NCBI RefSeq assembly: GCF_030848805.1 | Contig: NC_092360.1 | Coordinates: 11,160,001-11,224,000, forward strand | Reading direction: 5' to 3' | DNA: 64,000 nucleotides | From: Temnothorax longispinosus | Lineage: Eukaryota > Arthropoda > Insecta > Hymenoptera > Formicidae | Shown: in pieces, positions 12,532-26,438 of the stretch | Position numbering within the stretch: the first letter of the stretch is position 1 | Layout of the letters: each line of letters opens with the position of its first letter | Notes under the pieces: model-generated | What the model saw: the letters and a program-made list of their open reading frames with translations, nothing else | The model's database searches: none | What the model was told of the DNA's origin: nothing | Position numbers and translations under genes: made by a program

Positions 12532-15500
12532 TAATATCACCAACATGTGATTTGTTATTTGGAAGAATAATTCGACAGCGGGTAATAATCGGCGATCTCA
12601 CGTACTGTTTTCTATTAGTTCTCAGTTTGAGTGACGCAACTGGCAACTCTTGATTCTTGTAAAGCCGTTTTTATACAATAGCACGTTTCGTGACTTGACG
12701 TCTGAACGATTTAACACTCATCTCGTTGCGCATTAACAACGTTTCTCGTCGTTCAGCCTCCCATCGTCCCGTCTAACCGCTGCGGAGCCATGAGGCTTGA
12801 AGTGTCTGCATAATTCATGGTCGATCTCATGGCAGTAACCTCTCGTCCATCATCTTCGGCTCGTCGGCCGTTTTCATGTTCATCGCGGCACACTTGCGAG
12901 GCGTCCTCGAGATAACGTCGTTGAAGGCAATCGTTCTTCCGTTTTTCTCAGCTTTTTCTTCACAAGATCAACGAAATCGATGTCGAATGCCGCGCGAGTC
13001 TCAATACTGAAGCAGTAACTTCAAAACGGAGTTTAGAAATTGACAAATGTGTATAACGATATTTAAAATAATTTTAAATAATTAGAATGAAACAAGTAAT
13101 ACGCTTTTTGAGCGTAAAAATCTCTCGTTTTGAAATTAAATTGATTCCAGGTGTCACAGCTTTTAAATTTAAGGAACGTTAATCGAATTCGTTTCTGAGG
13201 ATGTGGAACTTGACATTTTCTTGTTTACAAATTTTTTTTAAATTTAATTTTGTTTGGTTTTTATAAATAACTTTTATATCTATAAGAGCAGTAACAAAAC
13301 GTGTTCTGTCTTGTATCTCTCTTACGTATAATTTGACATTAGCTGTATACATAGTTCAATTGTCAGTTATAAAAATGAAGATCTGGTAATTTATTTCATA
13401 AAGTTTACTGAAAATTACTGTAAGCTATAATACTTCTCGAGTACAATGCTGGTGGGAGAGAATTATTAACATAAAAAATATCATATAACATAATCGGTTG
13501 AAACACACATTCAATAATATCCTTACGCATTAATTTACACACATGTTAGATTTTTTTATTTCAATTTAAATTCTCAGTAGATCGCGAACTTAGAAATTCT
13601 AAAGCTATTCTACTTATACGAGTATGATACCCGTATGATACGAGCTGAAGCAGTAAATGTATATCGGTTTTTCAAACTTTTTAAGTATGGAGAAGCTGCG
13701 TTGAAGTCCAGATATGTACGCTGAAAGTAGCATAAAGTCGTATAATAATAAATTCATAGCTTATCTTTTATCTACGTTCTTTTACGTTTTACGATTACGT
13801 GGATTGATTAATATTAATTGAGCCTCACATTCGCTTTCTTTTGTGAAACTATATCAAGCATTATTCAGCTTAAAGAATAATTGTTAAAATACTTTTTTAT
13901 ATTTTGTTATATTCACTGTTTCTCTCTCTCAAACACGAGTAAATGGTTAAAAAGCGACATTAATTTTGAAGCAATAAAATATTCTGTTATAATATTTTCA
14001 ATAAATATGATCACACACGCATACATACAACATTTTTTGAAGATTTATGTAAATTAAAAAAAAAACCCTAAAAATATTTTTACTACAATATTTTGAAAAT
14101 ACAAGAGAATTTTTGGTGGTGTTCTCGATAGTTTCAGAAGTATATTTCATAGTCACGCTTTTTTCGAATATCAATTAAAATAAAATTTAATTGAATAAAA
14201 AGTGATTTGTTTTTTATAACATATAAATTTCTGCTTTTAACTATCTAAAAATTATTTAAAAATTTTAAAATTATTGATCGCGATGTTTTGTTGTTGCTGA
14301 CAATTCGCGAATCGCTTTTTCGCAAGACATGTTCCGTGAGATCGAATTGGCGATAAATTTGTGCTGATATCGACTCCACCGGTTAAGTACTCATAGAGCT
14401 CGTATGCATAAATACATCTTTGTAGCATATGGGAGCAAATAGTACAAACGACGAAATCTTCATACAGATCAGGTACCACGGGGACGAAGCGTCTATCCTT
14501 GTTCAACTGACCCGCCGCGCTGGATCGAAAGCAATTTGAATAATTCGTTTCGTGGCTGGCTCACCGGTAACTTCTTAAAAAGACTTTCGATAGCCCCGTA
14601 AATCGCTCCACAACGGTCGTTACGGTAAAGTACCCGATCGGTACGGAATTCCCCTTTGTGCCTGCTTAAACGATTTTTATTACATAGGGACGGCTTTGTC
14701 GCACAAGAGACTTTAGAACTACGTGAACTATTAAGGCATTTTCTACACATAGTTTCGTTACTTGCTCGCTATCCCGCTAATACAAGTTTGCTATTTTCTA
14801 TAATCTATATAATGTAGAAAACGAGATAAATAAGTAAAATACATATATAAAATAAATTAAATGACACGTGGTGATTTTTATAAAATATTTTATCTAACAA
14901 TAAGTCACACAGTTTTGATGATATGAGTGTATTAAACTTTCCATGTTAATGAATACGATTTATATTTGATTCACGCGCATGTATATGTGTATGTGTGTGT
15001 AAAATATATTTTTCTATGCTTTAAGACTATTCTTCGTTACTCTCTCAATATCTGCAAACTATTAGCAATACACTGTTAGAAATATCTTTCATTTTTTTCT
15101 GACGTATTTTTTTGTTTTATATATAATTAAAAACTCGTGCGTTTGCGTAAATATACTTGGTAGTGTTTCGCGCTCGCCTGTACTACCGTGTCTCTTGATT
15201 TTAAAATTAAAAATTAATTTTAGATTTATTAACAACAGTGTGCATAAAAGCAATTTTTTAGTACACCATTTTTGCATAGATACATTATATTAGGAATTTT
15301 TAAACTATTTGCAAATAGTGACCTCTTATAAATGATCTCTTTACGTCAACTTTATTAACATTTTTGTGACATGCTCTCTTTTTCATGCTCTTTTAATTTG
15401 CGAATTATAAAACTTTGTTAATCGACGATTGGCATCCATACAAACGGAATTAAGTATAACTGTAAATCTCTTCTTATTCTTTTGTAAAATAACAGTTTTC

Positions 15501-18500
15501 TAAGTTGGACGTGTTACAAATTGAATGTCTTGAAGACTTCCGTTTTCGTGCTTCACTATTCGATACCGATGTAATCGCGTGATACAAAAATTGCGAGCCA
15601 CGATATTCGATGACCGCATCGCTGGACTAATAACGGAATGAAGGTAAAATCTCTCGCGCAACCTTGGCTCGCCAATTCGACTTCTATCGTATCTAGATGG
15701 ATCTTGGCTCGTATCGAACTATATGGCAGTTACCCTTGACATTCTAGCGCTAGTCGTTTCTAACTGGATCGCCATCATTGGACGTGATTGGATGTATCAT
15801 AAGTCAACGATTTTGAATAATTCATGCATCTTATCGAATGCGACAAGAATAAGAGTTACAAAGCGTATGATGTCGATGATGCGACACGCAATTTTAAACA
15901 GTACCATTTTGTTTTTGAATAATAAGTAGGCTGCAGATTAAAGTACTTTTTATTTGTTTGTAGTAGTTTACAATTTTGTGCATAAAATAATAGTTACAGA
16001 CGTCACAATAATATTCTAGTCTAGAAAATTTACAAAATATAAGAGATTTATCTTTAACATCGTATCTTTAATATCTGATTTTAACATCATGACATATCTG
16101 ATATTACACATCACGAGTAATACAAACAATAATCGAAATAAATTCAAGAAATTTACATATAATTTATAATTTGCAACATTTGTTTAAATCGTAACTTTAG
16201 AATAGAGGATAAGAAAGGAGGTCGAGCAAGCTACGTGGATTTTTCAAAAGTGTTGACTACCACTTGTTAATTTAATTAATTTGCGATCATATTTTTACGC
16301 ACTCGATACATAGCAACGTCAAACGAAACAATTTTTATCCTCGTTTTTCGAGGCGAGCCATTTCAAAGGATCGATACCGGAGCATCTAGCACGACAGGAG
16401 GATTTAGTGCGGCCTTGAGCTATTGATCCTAGCCACATTGTACGTGGATCTTTTCTTACGATTTACTTGGGGGCATTACACGTGCGAACGGCCCCGGCCG
16501 GTCCGTATTGAGAACTCGCTTTAATCACATTCAGTGCAATCATGGTATCAACGCATTACGACACGTAGCTATTGTATCATGATCGGATAATGACGATCGA
16601 TTAATCATAATAACGCTCATTTCACGCGACGTCCGTTATTCAAACAAGATTATTCCCCTCGCAAGTCTGTATATACTCAAAGTGACGTGCGTTTTCACGC
16701 ACGTCATGTATCTCGAGACGTAATACGGAGATCAGTAGTTCTCAAGTCAATTGGTTGTCTACAATCTAGGCTTCCATCTCGACAGAGTTTCGATACTTTG
16801 CTTTATCTCGTAGCCTCTGACAAACGTTGCTTAGATGAAAAGGTTACAAAGGTCTTACAAATAAGATGGATGAGTTTTATTATTATCAAAGACGTCACGA
16901 CTGTTCTAATATTATTGGACTTTAATGTGTAGACAGACAAGTATATGGATATAAATTTCCGTTGATGATTTATTTACGATTCGTAGTAATCTAATAAAAG
17001 AAGTTAAATATAGCGTGGTTCTGCGAGGAAAAAAATTAGTATCTAACGTTATATATCGAATCAAGAAAGGGGAGAAAGGAGATGAAAACCAGAAGAAAAT
17101 TACATCTGTCGAAACAATAATTTGTCATACACAAGACTATATTGTTTAGGATATAGTGTATATGGTTTGAAATACAAACCGAATAAAACCGAAGATTCAT
17201 GGGAAAGAATGATTAATGGCCGTAAAAGATCGGGACATAGCAAATAAAATATCTGCCGGAGTCCTTCCCCGGAGACGGTAAATCCCACTACGCGGCCTCT
17301 CAAGAATCCACCTGACGGCGAAGTCCTAAAGCGAAATATATAAGACCTGATGGTTAAAGGCGACGTAACGATCGGCGCATGACTCGGTCGTAAACAATAA
17401 AACGCGGAAAATTCTCTTCGCCAAAGTCTCCTCCGACGACGTGCAATGATCGTCGATTACTTCCTCCGGTCGTCGCGAAGCCGAGCTTCACGATCCTACG
17501 ACACGTAGTTACATTTGAAAAGTCCGGATAAACCAGATGGAGAAGAGGCTGCATTCGAGCGGTAGCGAGATTTAATACGAGAGTCTGGGCGCTCCCGATC
17601 GAGCTGAAATAATTTGCTGAGTCGGATGAGTTTGAGAAGATGAGCTCGGCGACGAATGTCTTCGTCGATGAAGGACAATGGTGGTGTGTGCAACTGGATC
17701 AGACTTCCAGATGGCTCGTAATCGCGTCGCGACAATTGCGAGAACGATCGCGAAAGGGAACTTCGAGCGTCTTTCGTCACATTTTCATTCCGCGAAACTG
17801 CATCGAGCAACCTATTGCCGTACGTGCTCGCGATTACGAGTCTCGTTATAATAGTCCGACTGATTTAACCTTGTTCTCCTCGAGATCGTACGCGAGAGAC
17901 AACACGCGAATATTGTATATATAAATGTCATACGACGCGGTTTCCATCTCTCGCGTTCCAGATCACCGTCTTCGGTGTTTTCGATGTCACAGCACGTATC
18001 GACGTTAGCAACGCGAATTGAATGCTAAATATACTTGCCACGGTGTATCTGTTACGCAATACCGCTGGAATTAATGGACGTGCGGTGACTTCAATTACGG
18101 TACTTGTCCGACTTGATTGATGGCACGCAATTGAGTATACACTTACTTCAGTAAAGTGTATTATAGTCACGGAATGTTGGTCTTTATAGAATGAACACGT
18201 TTAGTTTAGAAAGTTACAAATACCGCAGAGCGAGCTAATTAGGTAATCAGGATTACGATCACGCTTCCTTATACCAAGAAATATTTAATAACCAAAGTTA
18301 AAAGTTTGAAGATGAGCTCGGAAGGTTGCGGAATTTCTATATCTATTTCCTATTTTCTCGTTTGAATCTTGTAAGTTACGTTTTAACGTAAGATAATTTT
18401 ATTGACGTAATTATGGCTAAAATATTCTCGAATTATTTAATAATTACGTTTAATAATTATGCAGCATTATTAAAAATCCCGACGTGTTACATTATTTTTT

Positions 18501-20730
18501 ATGCGACAAAATAAGACTAATTAAGGTATAAACATGTAAAAAATTGCTATTAAAAGCGAACCTTTAACTTTAAATCGATCTAGCAAATTCATTCAGTTGA
18601 TTTCAAGATGCTAATGTTTGAAAAAATAAGTTAATAAGCAAAAATCATCGAGCTAACAATAAGACCGAAGAAGTTTCCCAATATAAAGTTATTTGTTGTA
18701 TTTTTCTTTATTTCGGAATTGCTGCGGGGAATTCCAGCCATTTAAAAAAAAAAAGATTATACGTTTCTACTATAACATGGCTTAGATTCAATATTCATGT
18801 TTGTGTTTCGATAATGGCCGCGGCTTGTATATTTTCCTTCTCGGAAAGCGCGCGCATATTTGGAAAATCTTTTCATAATGTGACGAAATAATGCGGCCGC
18901 GTTAAAATTAACCGAAGTGGAGTCACTCAAAATGCGATACGGCGAAAATAAACGAGATTATAAATGCGAGCGCGACACCCACCCGGCAGCTCAATAAAAT
19001 AAAATTTTATCGTCGATGTCGATCTAACAATAAATGTTATAGCTTTTGATGCCTGCTGGCCTTTCTTGACATTTGGTAGTGACGAGTTATTTCTCGGCGT
19101 CGTAAAACGGCATGCACGCGCCCTTGCAGGGAAAAATTCAATTTCTGTTCAAGTAATATAGTCTATACATTTGAATACACACGTTTTCTTTCGTTTCTCT
19201 CCCCGAAGTTTACTCCTCAGCTTCGAGCGCCTCAGTAACATTTTTTTTACGTTTTGAAGAACAGGCGATCTACTAAAATAGATTCGTTAATTCAATAATA
19301 ATCGGTATTGTCTTTTACGAAAACGTTACATTTATTATATCAAATTAGAAATATTTGAAAAAACATTTAAACATTGAAGATATTTAAAATAGTATATAGT
19401 AAATTATTAATGTTTGGTGGATATAAATGTAAGAGTATATATTATAAAGAATGAGTATAAGACATGAATATAGTCTGAGAATTAATTATAAGACTTGTTA
19501 GTATAAATAGAATAATTAAATAATAAATTGAGGGATGATAGATTGAAGCAAATGGTAGCACAAACTGCTGTATATAGAAAGAGAAAAGTTTCATTTATGA
19601 AGATAAATAACGGAGTTAATTTTAATTAGAAGTTATAACGTGATTCTTATATTGTTGTTGGTTTCTATATTTACTTTCTTTCCATGCAATAGGATTTATT
19701 TTCTTTTCGCGTTTTCTGATTTCTATAAAACTGAGCGAACTTGCAATTAAATCTAAATATTTATCTCCGTGATTCTTGCGAATTATTTAGAAAATGAAAA
19801 ATCTTTTATTTAAAAGTGAAAATACATAGCCATAAATTGAATTATTTGCGTTTTTTCCGATAGTTCTTTGTTCTTTATTAATAATGTGGTGAATTTTAAA
19901 GCTTTGTCGCATTAACAATAAATTAGAGTAATAATTTTAATTTATTTTAATTAATTTATTAATTAATAATTAAAAATTCATCGAGGTTACATCCGATTAA
20001 TTTTTTACGCCCTACAATCATATGAATGTGCAAATTTTAATTTTATGCTTGCTAAACGAAAGTGCGCAGTTTTTTCGGAGATTACTATTGCACAAAATAA
20101 AAAGAAAGAGACAAAGAACGCTGACAAAGCTTTCGCTTTATACATCTCGAAACCTCTTGCGTTGCTGATAGAACGTACTTTCGAGAGAACAGACTTGCAG
20201 AATCTACAATGTGCGAGCATGTTTGCAACGCATTTTGATTCTTCTCTTCGACCATCCAATTATCGATCGTGCGGATACGATAGCGAACTATCGTGAGAAT
20301 AGTCACTACCAGTGAGAATAGTCGCTTAGTAAAAGGAGTACTCGTTACGGGCAACTACAATACAGATCGTAATTGGAAATAGTCGTTGGGCTCTTGTGAC
20401 GCGTTACGACTCTGGACGTTCGTGCAACTTCTATTTATCCATTGAAATCGATAGGATAAAGAGTCGTAAAATTCGCGAAGAGCCAATATGAGCCAATATT
20501 CTATAGGTACTTTCGCAGACGAGGCAAGAGTAGAGAGGAGAAAAAGGGATGAAAAGAGATTAATCTATACGTTTAATAAATAATTAAGAGAGATTTGAGG
20601 TCATGGGTATACGCCTACATCAAAGGATATGTTGAAAGAAATAATACGGGAAAACTTGAGCGGGGTTCCTTTCGTCTGTAAACGAAAGCTATAGACAAGT
20701 AAAAACACGAGTACGACATGAATTTCTAAT
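12532..20730. other. Long non-coding stretch
   Basis: Mostly AT-rich, with more GC at about 12640-12990, 14280-14720, 16330-16560 and 17250-17930. ORFs are short, overlap on both strands and show no family motif. A small direct repeat containing GTGAGAATAGTC occurs at 20293 and 20311. I see no exon, tRNA or transposon in it. Confidence 0.5.
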
Positions 20731-20786
20731 AATAAACCCTGAGCGCAATAAACCCTGAGTGCAATAAACCCTGGATGCAATAAATC
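20731..20786. repeat. Minisatellite of 16-bp unit, 3.5 copies
   Basis: The unit AATAAACCCTGAGCGC is repeated at 20731, 20747 and 20763 with one or a few changes per copy, then degenerates at 20779 (AATAAATCCT). Each unit contains AATAAA, but nothing suggests use as poly(A) signals. Confidence 0.9.
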
Positions 20787-21090
20787 CTCTTAAAAGGACT
20801 TTATAGATCAATTTTAATGGCACTTAACAATTTTAGATCATGTGAACCGACGTGTTCCTTTCCTTCCTCCACGGTTAGATTAATGATGTATTATATCCGG
20901 GCGCTAATTCGGTATGACAATATTATAAATTCTGAAATTCATATCCGAGTCTTCACTACACATTTTTATAGAAGTGTATTTTGTAGAAATCTGTTTAAAA
21001 TGTTTATTTGAAAATTTAATGAAATATGGAAAATGATATAATGATATACAATCGCATTGAGATAAAGTGCGTATTTTCTCTAAAATATTA

Positions 21091-21349
21091 CATTGCAAAG
21101 CCAAGTGTGTAATTTTGACACATTTAAGTGTGTAAAATCGTGTAGTCACTTTTTACGCATTTGTACGCGCGTTATTTTTTTTTAAATGTAACAATTACAC
21201 ACTTGGCTACATACACTGCAAAGCGAAGTGTGACTTTTTACACATTTCAAAAAAAAAAAAAAATAACACGCTCACAAATGCGTAAAATAAGTGACTACAC
21301 GATTTTACACACTTAAATATGTAAAAATTACACATTTGGCTTTGCAGTG
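21091..21349. mobile_element. TA-flanked MITE, apparently a dimer of two palindromic copies
   Basis: The outer ends are CATTGCAAAGCCAAGTGTG and, on the other strand, CACTGCAAAGCCAAATGTG, each bordered by TA. The arms pair over about 105 bases. At the centre, a rightward end (ACACTTGGCT at about 21199-21208) is followed by a new TA-bordered start CACTGCAAAGCGAAGTGTG at 21214, so the element looks like two adjacent or nested copies. TA targets point to the Tc1/mariner superfamily. There is no transposase ORF. The ends match those of the element at 37557-37773. Confidence 0.85.
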
Positions 21350-21351
21350 TA

Positions 21352-23880
21352 GTAGTGTATTTATATATTTATTGTATTTAGCATTGTATATTTTTAAGGC
21401 CTTCACAAAATTTACACATTATAAATCTTTATCGTAGACTTTCCAGTTCGTTTTACGTGAATAAATCCCAGCTCGAATATCCACATCCTAGCTGTTCTTT
21501 TACATTCGCCACGCTTCTTTAATATCTATAGACGCTATGAATACGTCACATTTGGGAACGTATGCAATTTGATACTATGTATTATGCAACGCATGCGATT
21601 TGCTGTCTATATCGAAATATCTATGCGCGTAAACTAATCTCCGTGATTGATACGGACTTGGAGATATATCCGTATATACAAAGACTATTACGGTGTGTAA
21701 AGGATAAAAAGTTCGGCGAATTTCCTCCGAGACCTAGTTTCGACTGATTCTCCTCGTCTCTTTGAGACGCTATTCGCGTCATTCTCCTCATTCTGAAAAA
21801 CGGCTCGCAAACTTGATGGAACCGCGGTGCCAACGCCGTAAAATACGCTGAAGAAACCTTAACGATGAAGAAGCGATTGAACGGCTCTCCCGAGACGTAA
21901 AAACAAGTTGGCAACAACTCGAAAATAGAATAAATGCTGTCTGTGCTTTATATATGTTATATAAATTCTTTAAAATATTCTTCCAGCGGTTTTTTATATC
22001 AGATAGATACACAACATTATCTTACGTGATTTAGTCATCTTACATTTTACAATAATGGAAAAACCGTTTTTTAAATATTAATTATATTTAAATTTATTGT
22101 AGTGTATAGTATAATAGCCGACTGTTATTCTTTTATTCCTTAATTTTTCATTCAATCAGGTAAACGATAAAATCAGTAAATAATATTCGAATATTAGCAT
22201 ATGACTCTATTGAAAATCGGATCGATTTTCGCGGATTTTTTAGATGAAAAATGCCTCGACGCATTCTCGTCGGCACGACATTTCAACAGCTAGAAAGCCG
22301 GTTGGAATTTGGAATCCAGCTGTCGCGTGTGGATCCATTTCAATTCTGAATCTATTAGGATTTACAGGAGAAAGATGCTGTCGGCTCGAGTCGATAATTT
22401 TTTCATTCTCGTACTGAGCGGCCAATGAGCGTACTTCATTACCTGTACAAATTCGTCCTCCGAGTCTCGCACGAATAATCATCTCTCCGTCTCTCGCCGA
22501 AATCATAGTTAATTATGCCATGCGGGTTCCGTCCATTTCATTATTTGATTCGCGTATCGCGTGTCTCTAAACAGGCGGAGCACATGATCAACATTATATT
22601 CGCGCACGAATGGTCGATCGATGCAACGCAGCTCCTATGGAGACAGTAGAGTATTCAGCACAGACTACTATGAACAATTGACGTGCTTATCATTGTTATT
22701 CAGGGAAACTCTGCTTCTGATTGAAAACTGACACGATTTTGAATGACCATTTAGCAATCTTTGCGATAAGCAAAAACCAATGCTTCGGGAGAAACATTTT
22801 GAAAATTCTAATATCTTATTTGGAAGAAATATTAATTGAGGAAGACAAAATATACGTTTGTATATTTTAGATAAAGATCATTTTAAGGCGTTCTCTCTTG
22901 ACTCCTACTGATATCAGTATTTACCCTTCGTATTTGTTTTGTAATCCATCGATGCCGACTGCACGCGAAATGTTTTATGCATTTTCCCGCGAACGAATCG
23001 TATGACGGTCGGGAGTATCGGGATATACTCTGCCGGAATACCGTTTTATCGTATGCAAACGTCGAAACCTTGGGATGAGAGCTGGGCAGATGGGTTACAT
23101 GAGGAATTGAAAAGCGTGGAGGGATGTACGCAAATACCGGCAAACTTGGTATCGTGGTCATGTTGACACGTTCATCAGATGGCCGAAGTCGGGGCGATTG
23201 GACGAACTACTGAAAGGATTTCATGGTTCCGGGTGAGATGGAGGTACTTAGTGCCCGATTTTCAAGTGTCAAAACAGACCGCGAATCCTCTTATTGATCA
23301 ATTCTCTTGCAAGGTTTAATACTTTTTTGTAAGAGATTAATCTCTTCCCCTTCTGTTCTCTCTCTCTTTCTCTACTCTTACAGATTGATGAGAAAGATTT
23401 CAATAAGAGTTTTGGAAGAATTTAATAAAGCAAAAGGAAGAATATTTTAGTTCATACCTAATGGAAATATGCTCGGATATATTACACATACAAATATGCG
23501 TTGAAAAAATGCACATTATCTTGCATTTTTATTCTTTCTTCCCTTTTAATCATTAAAAATGTCGTTTATTTTTGAAAAGTTAAATTTGAAAAATATTAAA
23601 GAGAATATTTCTTTTAAAATTACGGATCTTTTAAAGGTCGGATAATATTATTTTATAATTGAAAGATGTTATAATTGTCTCTGCGAATTAACGAGAGCGA
23701 GAGAATCTATTTTTAATTTGTTTTTGTACAATGAAACTCATATGCTTGTTTAATGAAAAACAATTGCAGTTTATTTTCTTCATAGGTAGTGAGGATTTTT
23801 TCAATTATATCGTTATTATTTCCAGCATTATTTATAGCATGATCTCAATTGAATAACATCATTATATTTTCTGCATTATA
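21352..23880. other. Non-coding DNA
   Basis: No gene, RNA or repeat is supported. Base composition varies mildly, with short CpG-containing patches near 22230-22640 and 22960-23230. Confidence 0.5.
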
Positions 23881-23882
23881 TA

Positions 23883-24100
23883 CAGTGACTCACGAAACTG
23901 ATCAAATGTACTACACAACAATGATCTATAATTAATTAATTTAAAAAAGGCACTTGATGAAAACAATCTTTTAATATCGACATAACATATAAATAAATAA
24001 ATATCTACGATCATGCTACAGCAGATATCTTTGTTTATGAATTTTTAAAAGAAATTCGTAACAATTAATGATATGATTTGATCGGTTTTCTGAGTCACTG
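23883..24100. mobile_element. Tc1/mariner-type MITE, 218 bp
   Basis: Inverted ends CAGTGACTCACGAAAC and, on the other strand, CAGTGACTCAGAAAAC both continue into GATCAAAT, giving an inverted repeat of about 25 bases with four mismatches. TA lies directly outside each end (23881-23882 and 24101-24102), the target preference of Tc1/mariner elements. The interior is AT-rich with no transposase fragment, so this is a non-autonomous copy, different in family from the 21.1- and 37.6-kb elements. Confidence 0.87.
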
Positions 24101-26395
24101 TATTTCTCTAATATTTTCTAAATTTTATATTTAAATTAATATTTTTATTAAATACATCAAAATGCACGATGACACAAGAGTCGCGGAATAGAAATGTGAA
24201 GTTTTCCGTTATTACAATCACGAGCAATTAAAAGTTATAAAAACTTTTTCAACCAGGAAGTCGTACTCGTATTCTCTGTCACCGTGCACTGTGTATGACC
24301 GTTCACTATAATTCCTACACAAAAGTCATTGAAACCTTCAAAGGCCGACTCTAAATCGCGAGGTAAAAATGAACGATAATACCATCGCGGTTGATATATA
24401 TAGTTCTAGATGACAAAAGAAGAAGCAGAATTTATACCATAAAAAGAGAATTTCTCTTGGAAGTTTAATTTTATGTACGAACGTTTTGGGCGTTGCGGAA
24501 ATTGCCAAAAATTAATTACCTCACATTACCGTTTAAAATTTCGATTTTGCATCTGTTTTTGTTTATTTTATATTCCAATAACTCACTGTGTGTGTGTGTG
24601 TGCGCAATGCGTTAAAACAGGTATCAAATTGTCGATTTGTTTTCCGCCATATATTTGTTTGTTATTGGCCACGTACGCGGAAGTTTTGCGTCCGGTCTGG
24701 CAAATTATAGGCTCAATATTGAATCAGTCGAATAACAAAATAGAGCAACACAAATCTTTATTAAAAGGACACACACACACACACACACACATAAATCCCC
24801 TGTATTTTGAAATTCTATTTTATTCGCGTGAATTGCGCGCTCGGCGATTTCGCACGTACGCAAGTTAAATCAGCCTCAAGAATACCACGACGGGAGCTTT
24901 ATTTCCGTCGACGAGAAGCGTCGTTTCACTTATATTCTTAAGTAAGAAATTAGTTACGCAGATTAGCCATATTATAGCGGTGTATTTTGAAAGTCCTTAT
25001 GCTTTTAAATATACAGGCTGCGTACACGAGTTGTCGAGGTTTTCTGCTGGTAGTGTGCCAGCTGCAGTCTTGCAATTTAGAAAAGTTTGAACTTTCTGAT
25101 GTTCGTGGAATATATTCGTGTAACATCCTTTTTGCCGTGTCCATGCACGCGCAACTCGCGCATGCCATGCTACCAGGCGAGAAATTGTCTCTCACAAACC
25201 TGCTATCTGTTCGGAAAAGTTTCGCTAATCGTTTACGGTCTTACGTAACTTGCAATATTCGTCGATTTTGTCCGGCAAACATTCTCCGATACTCTCTTCT
25301 ATAAGCACGAGAGAAGAATGGAATTTCCTTTTATAATGTATATTTGTCTTCAAAAGAAGTATTACATTAACAATTGTCCTTTTCCTCTGCTTCCTATTAT
25401 CCGTTTTATTCTGCGAAAACATAAAGTGAATCTCAAAGTGGCGATTTGTATATTTATTTTATAAGTAGATAACGTTTGTAACAGGCTGACTCACTTTTAA
25501 GACTTCTCGGAGATGCAACTTTGCTTCGACGCAAAGAGAAGTAAAGTGCATTCGCCCATTTTATATTTAAGTTACATAATAGCTCGTTGCACGTCATATT
25601 CTTCTTCGTATGCGGTATATTATGTAAAGAGTTGTTGGACGTCTTTGAGCCTTGCTTTTTACATATTTCAACGCCATATTGTACAACGTCTTCAAAAATA
25701 AATTCATGAATGTGAATTACAATATTATGAAAATAATATTACAGAAAAGATATTTTAGATGCAAGCGGTAGCTCTATCTTAAATCTTTGAGTGTCTCGCA
25801 TCACGTCGCGAGTATATGCAGTGATGCATATTGAAGTCGTTATTAAGTAGTCGCGAAACTATTTAATTTTAAACATGTTCACGCAATACACAAGTAAGTC
25901 GTGTATACGTTATAGAATCTACAATGTGTTGAATTTGAAATAAAGTAGCACAATAATATAATGTTAAAAACATTGCGCGCTTTATTAGGTACGTAACTCG
26001 CCGCTCCTTTTTAATTAAGCTGTTTCCCTTTATTTCACGCAAGCTAGACGTTACGCCATTAATTACGAAAGCCGTTTGCGCAATAATTAACAAGGTGTCA
26101 TATATTACGGTTCTACATTAAAGTTCCGTAACGTTATATAATAGAGTGTGTTTACGCGCGCTCCGTGTGTTTTGTTGATAACATCGACCGTATTCTCTAT
26201 TAGTTTCTACTATATGTGCGATACTCGATATTTCAGTTATGAAAGACATAACGAGGTACAAGCAGGTCTGATAAACTCAGGTACACATTTTCATGGTGTA
26301 ATAATTGATTGAGCGCAAAATAGCGGAATATTCGATGTTACGTTGGCAAAGAGAACAAATATTTAGAAATAAAAAATTAGAAACGCTATTACAAA

Positions 26396-26398
<3 letters not shown>

Positions 26399-26435
<37 letters not shown>
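26399..26435. repeat. (TA)n microsatellite
   Basis: An uninterrupted TA run of about 18 units. Confidence 0.95.
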
Positions 26436-26438
<3 letters not shown>

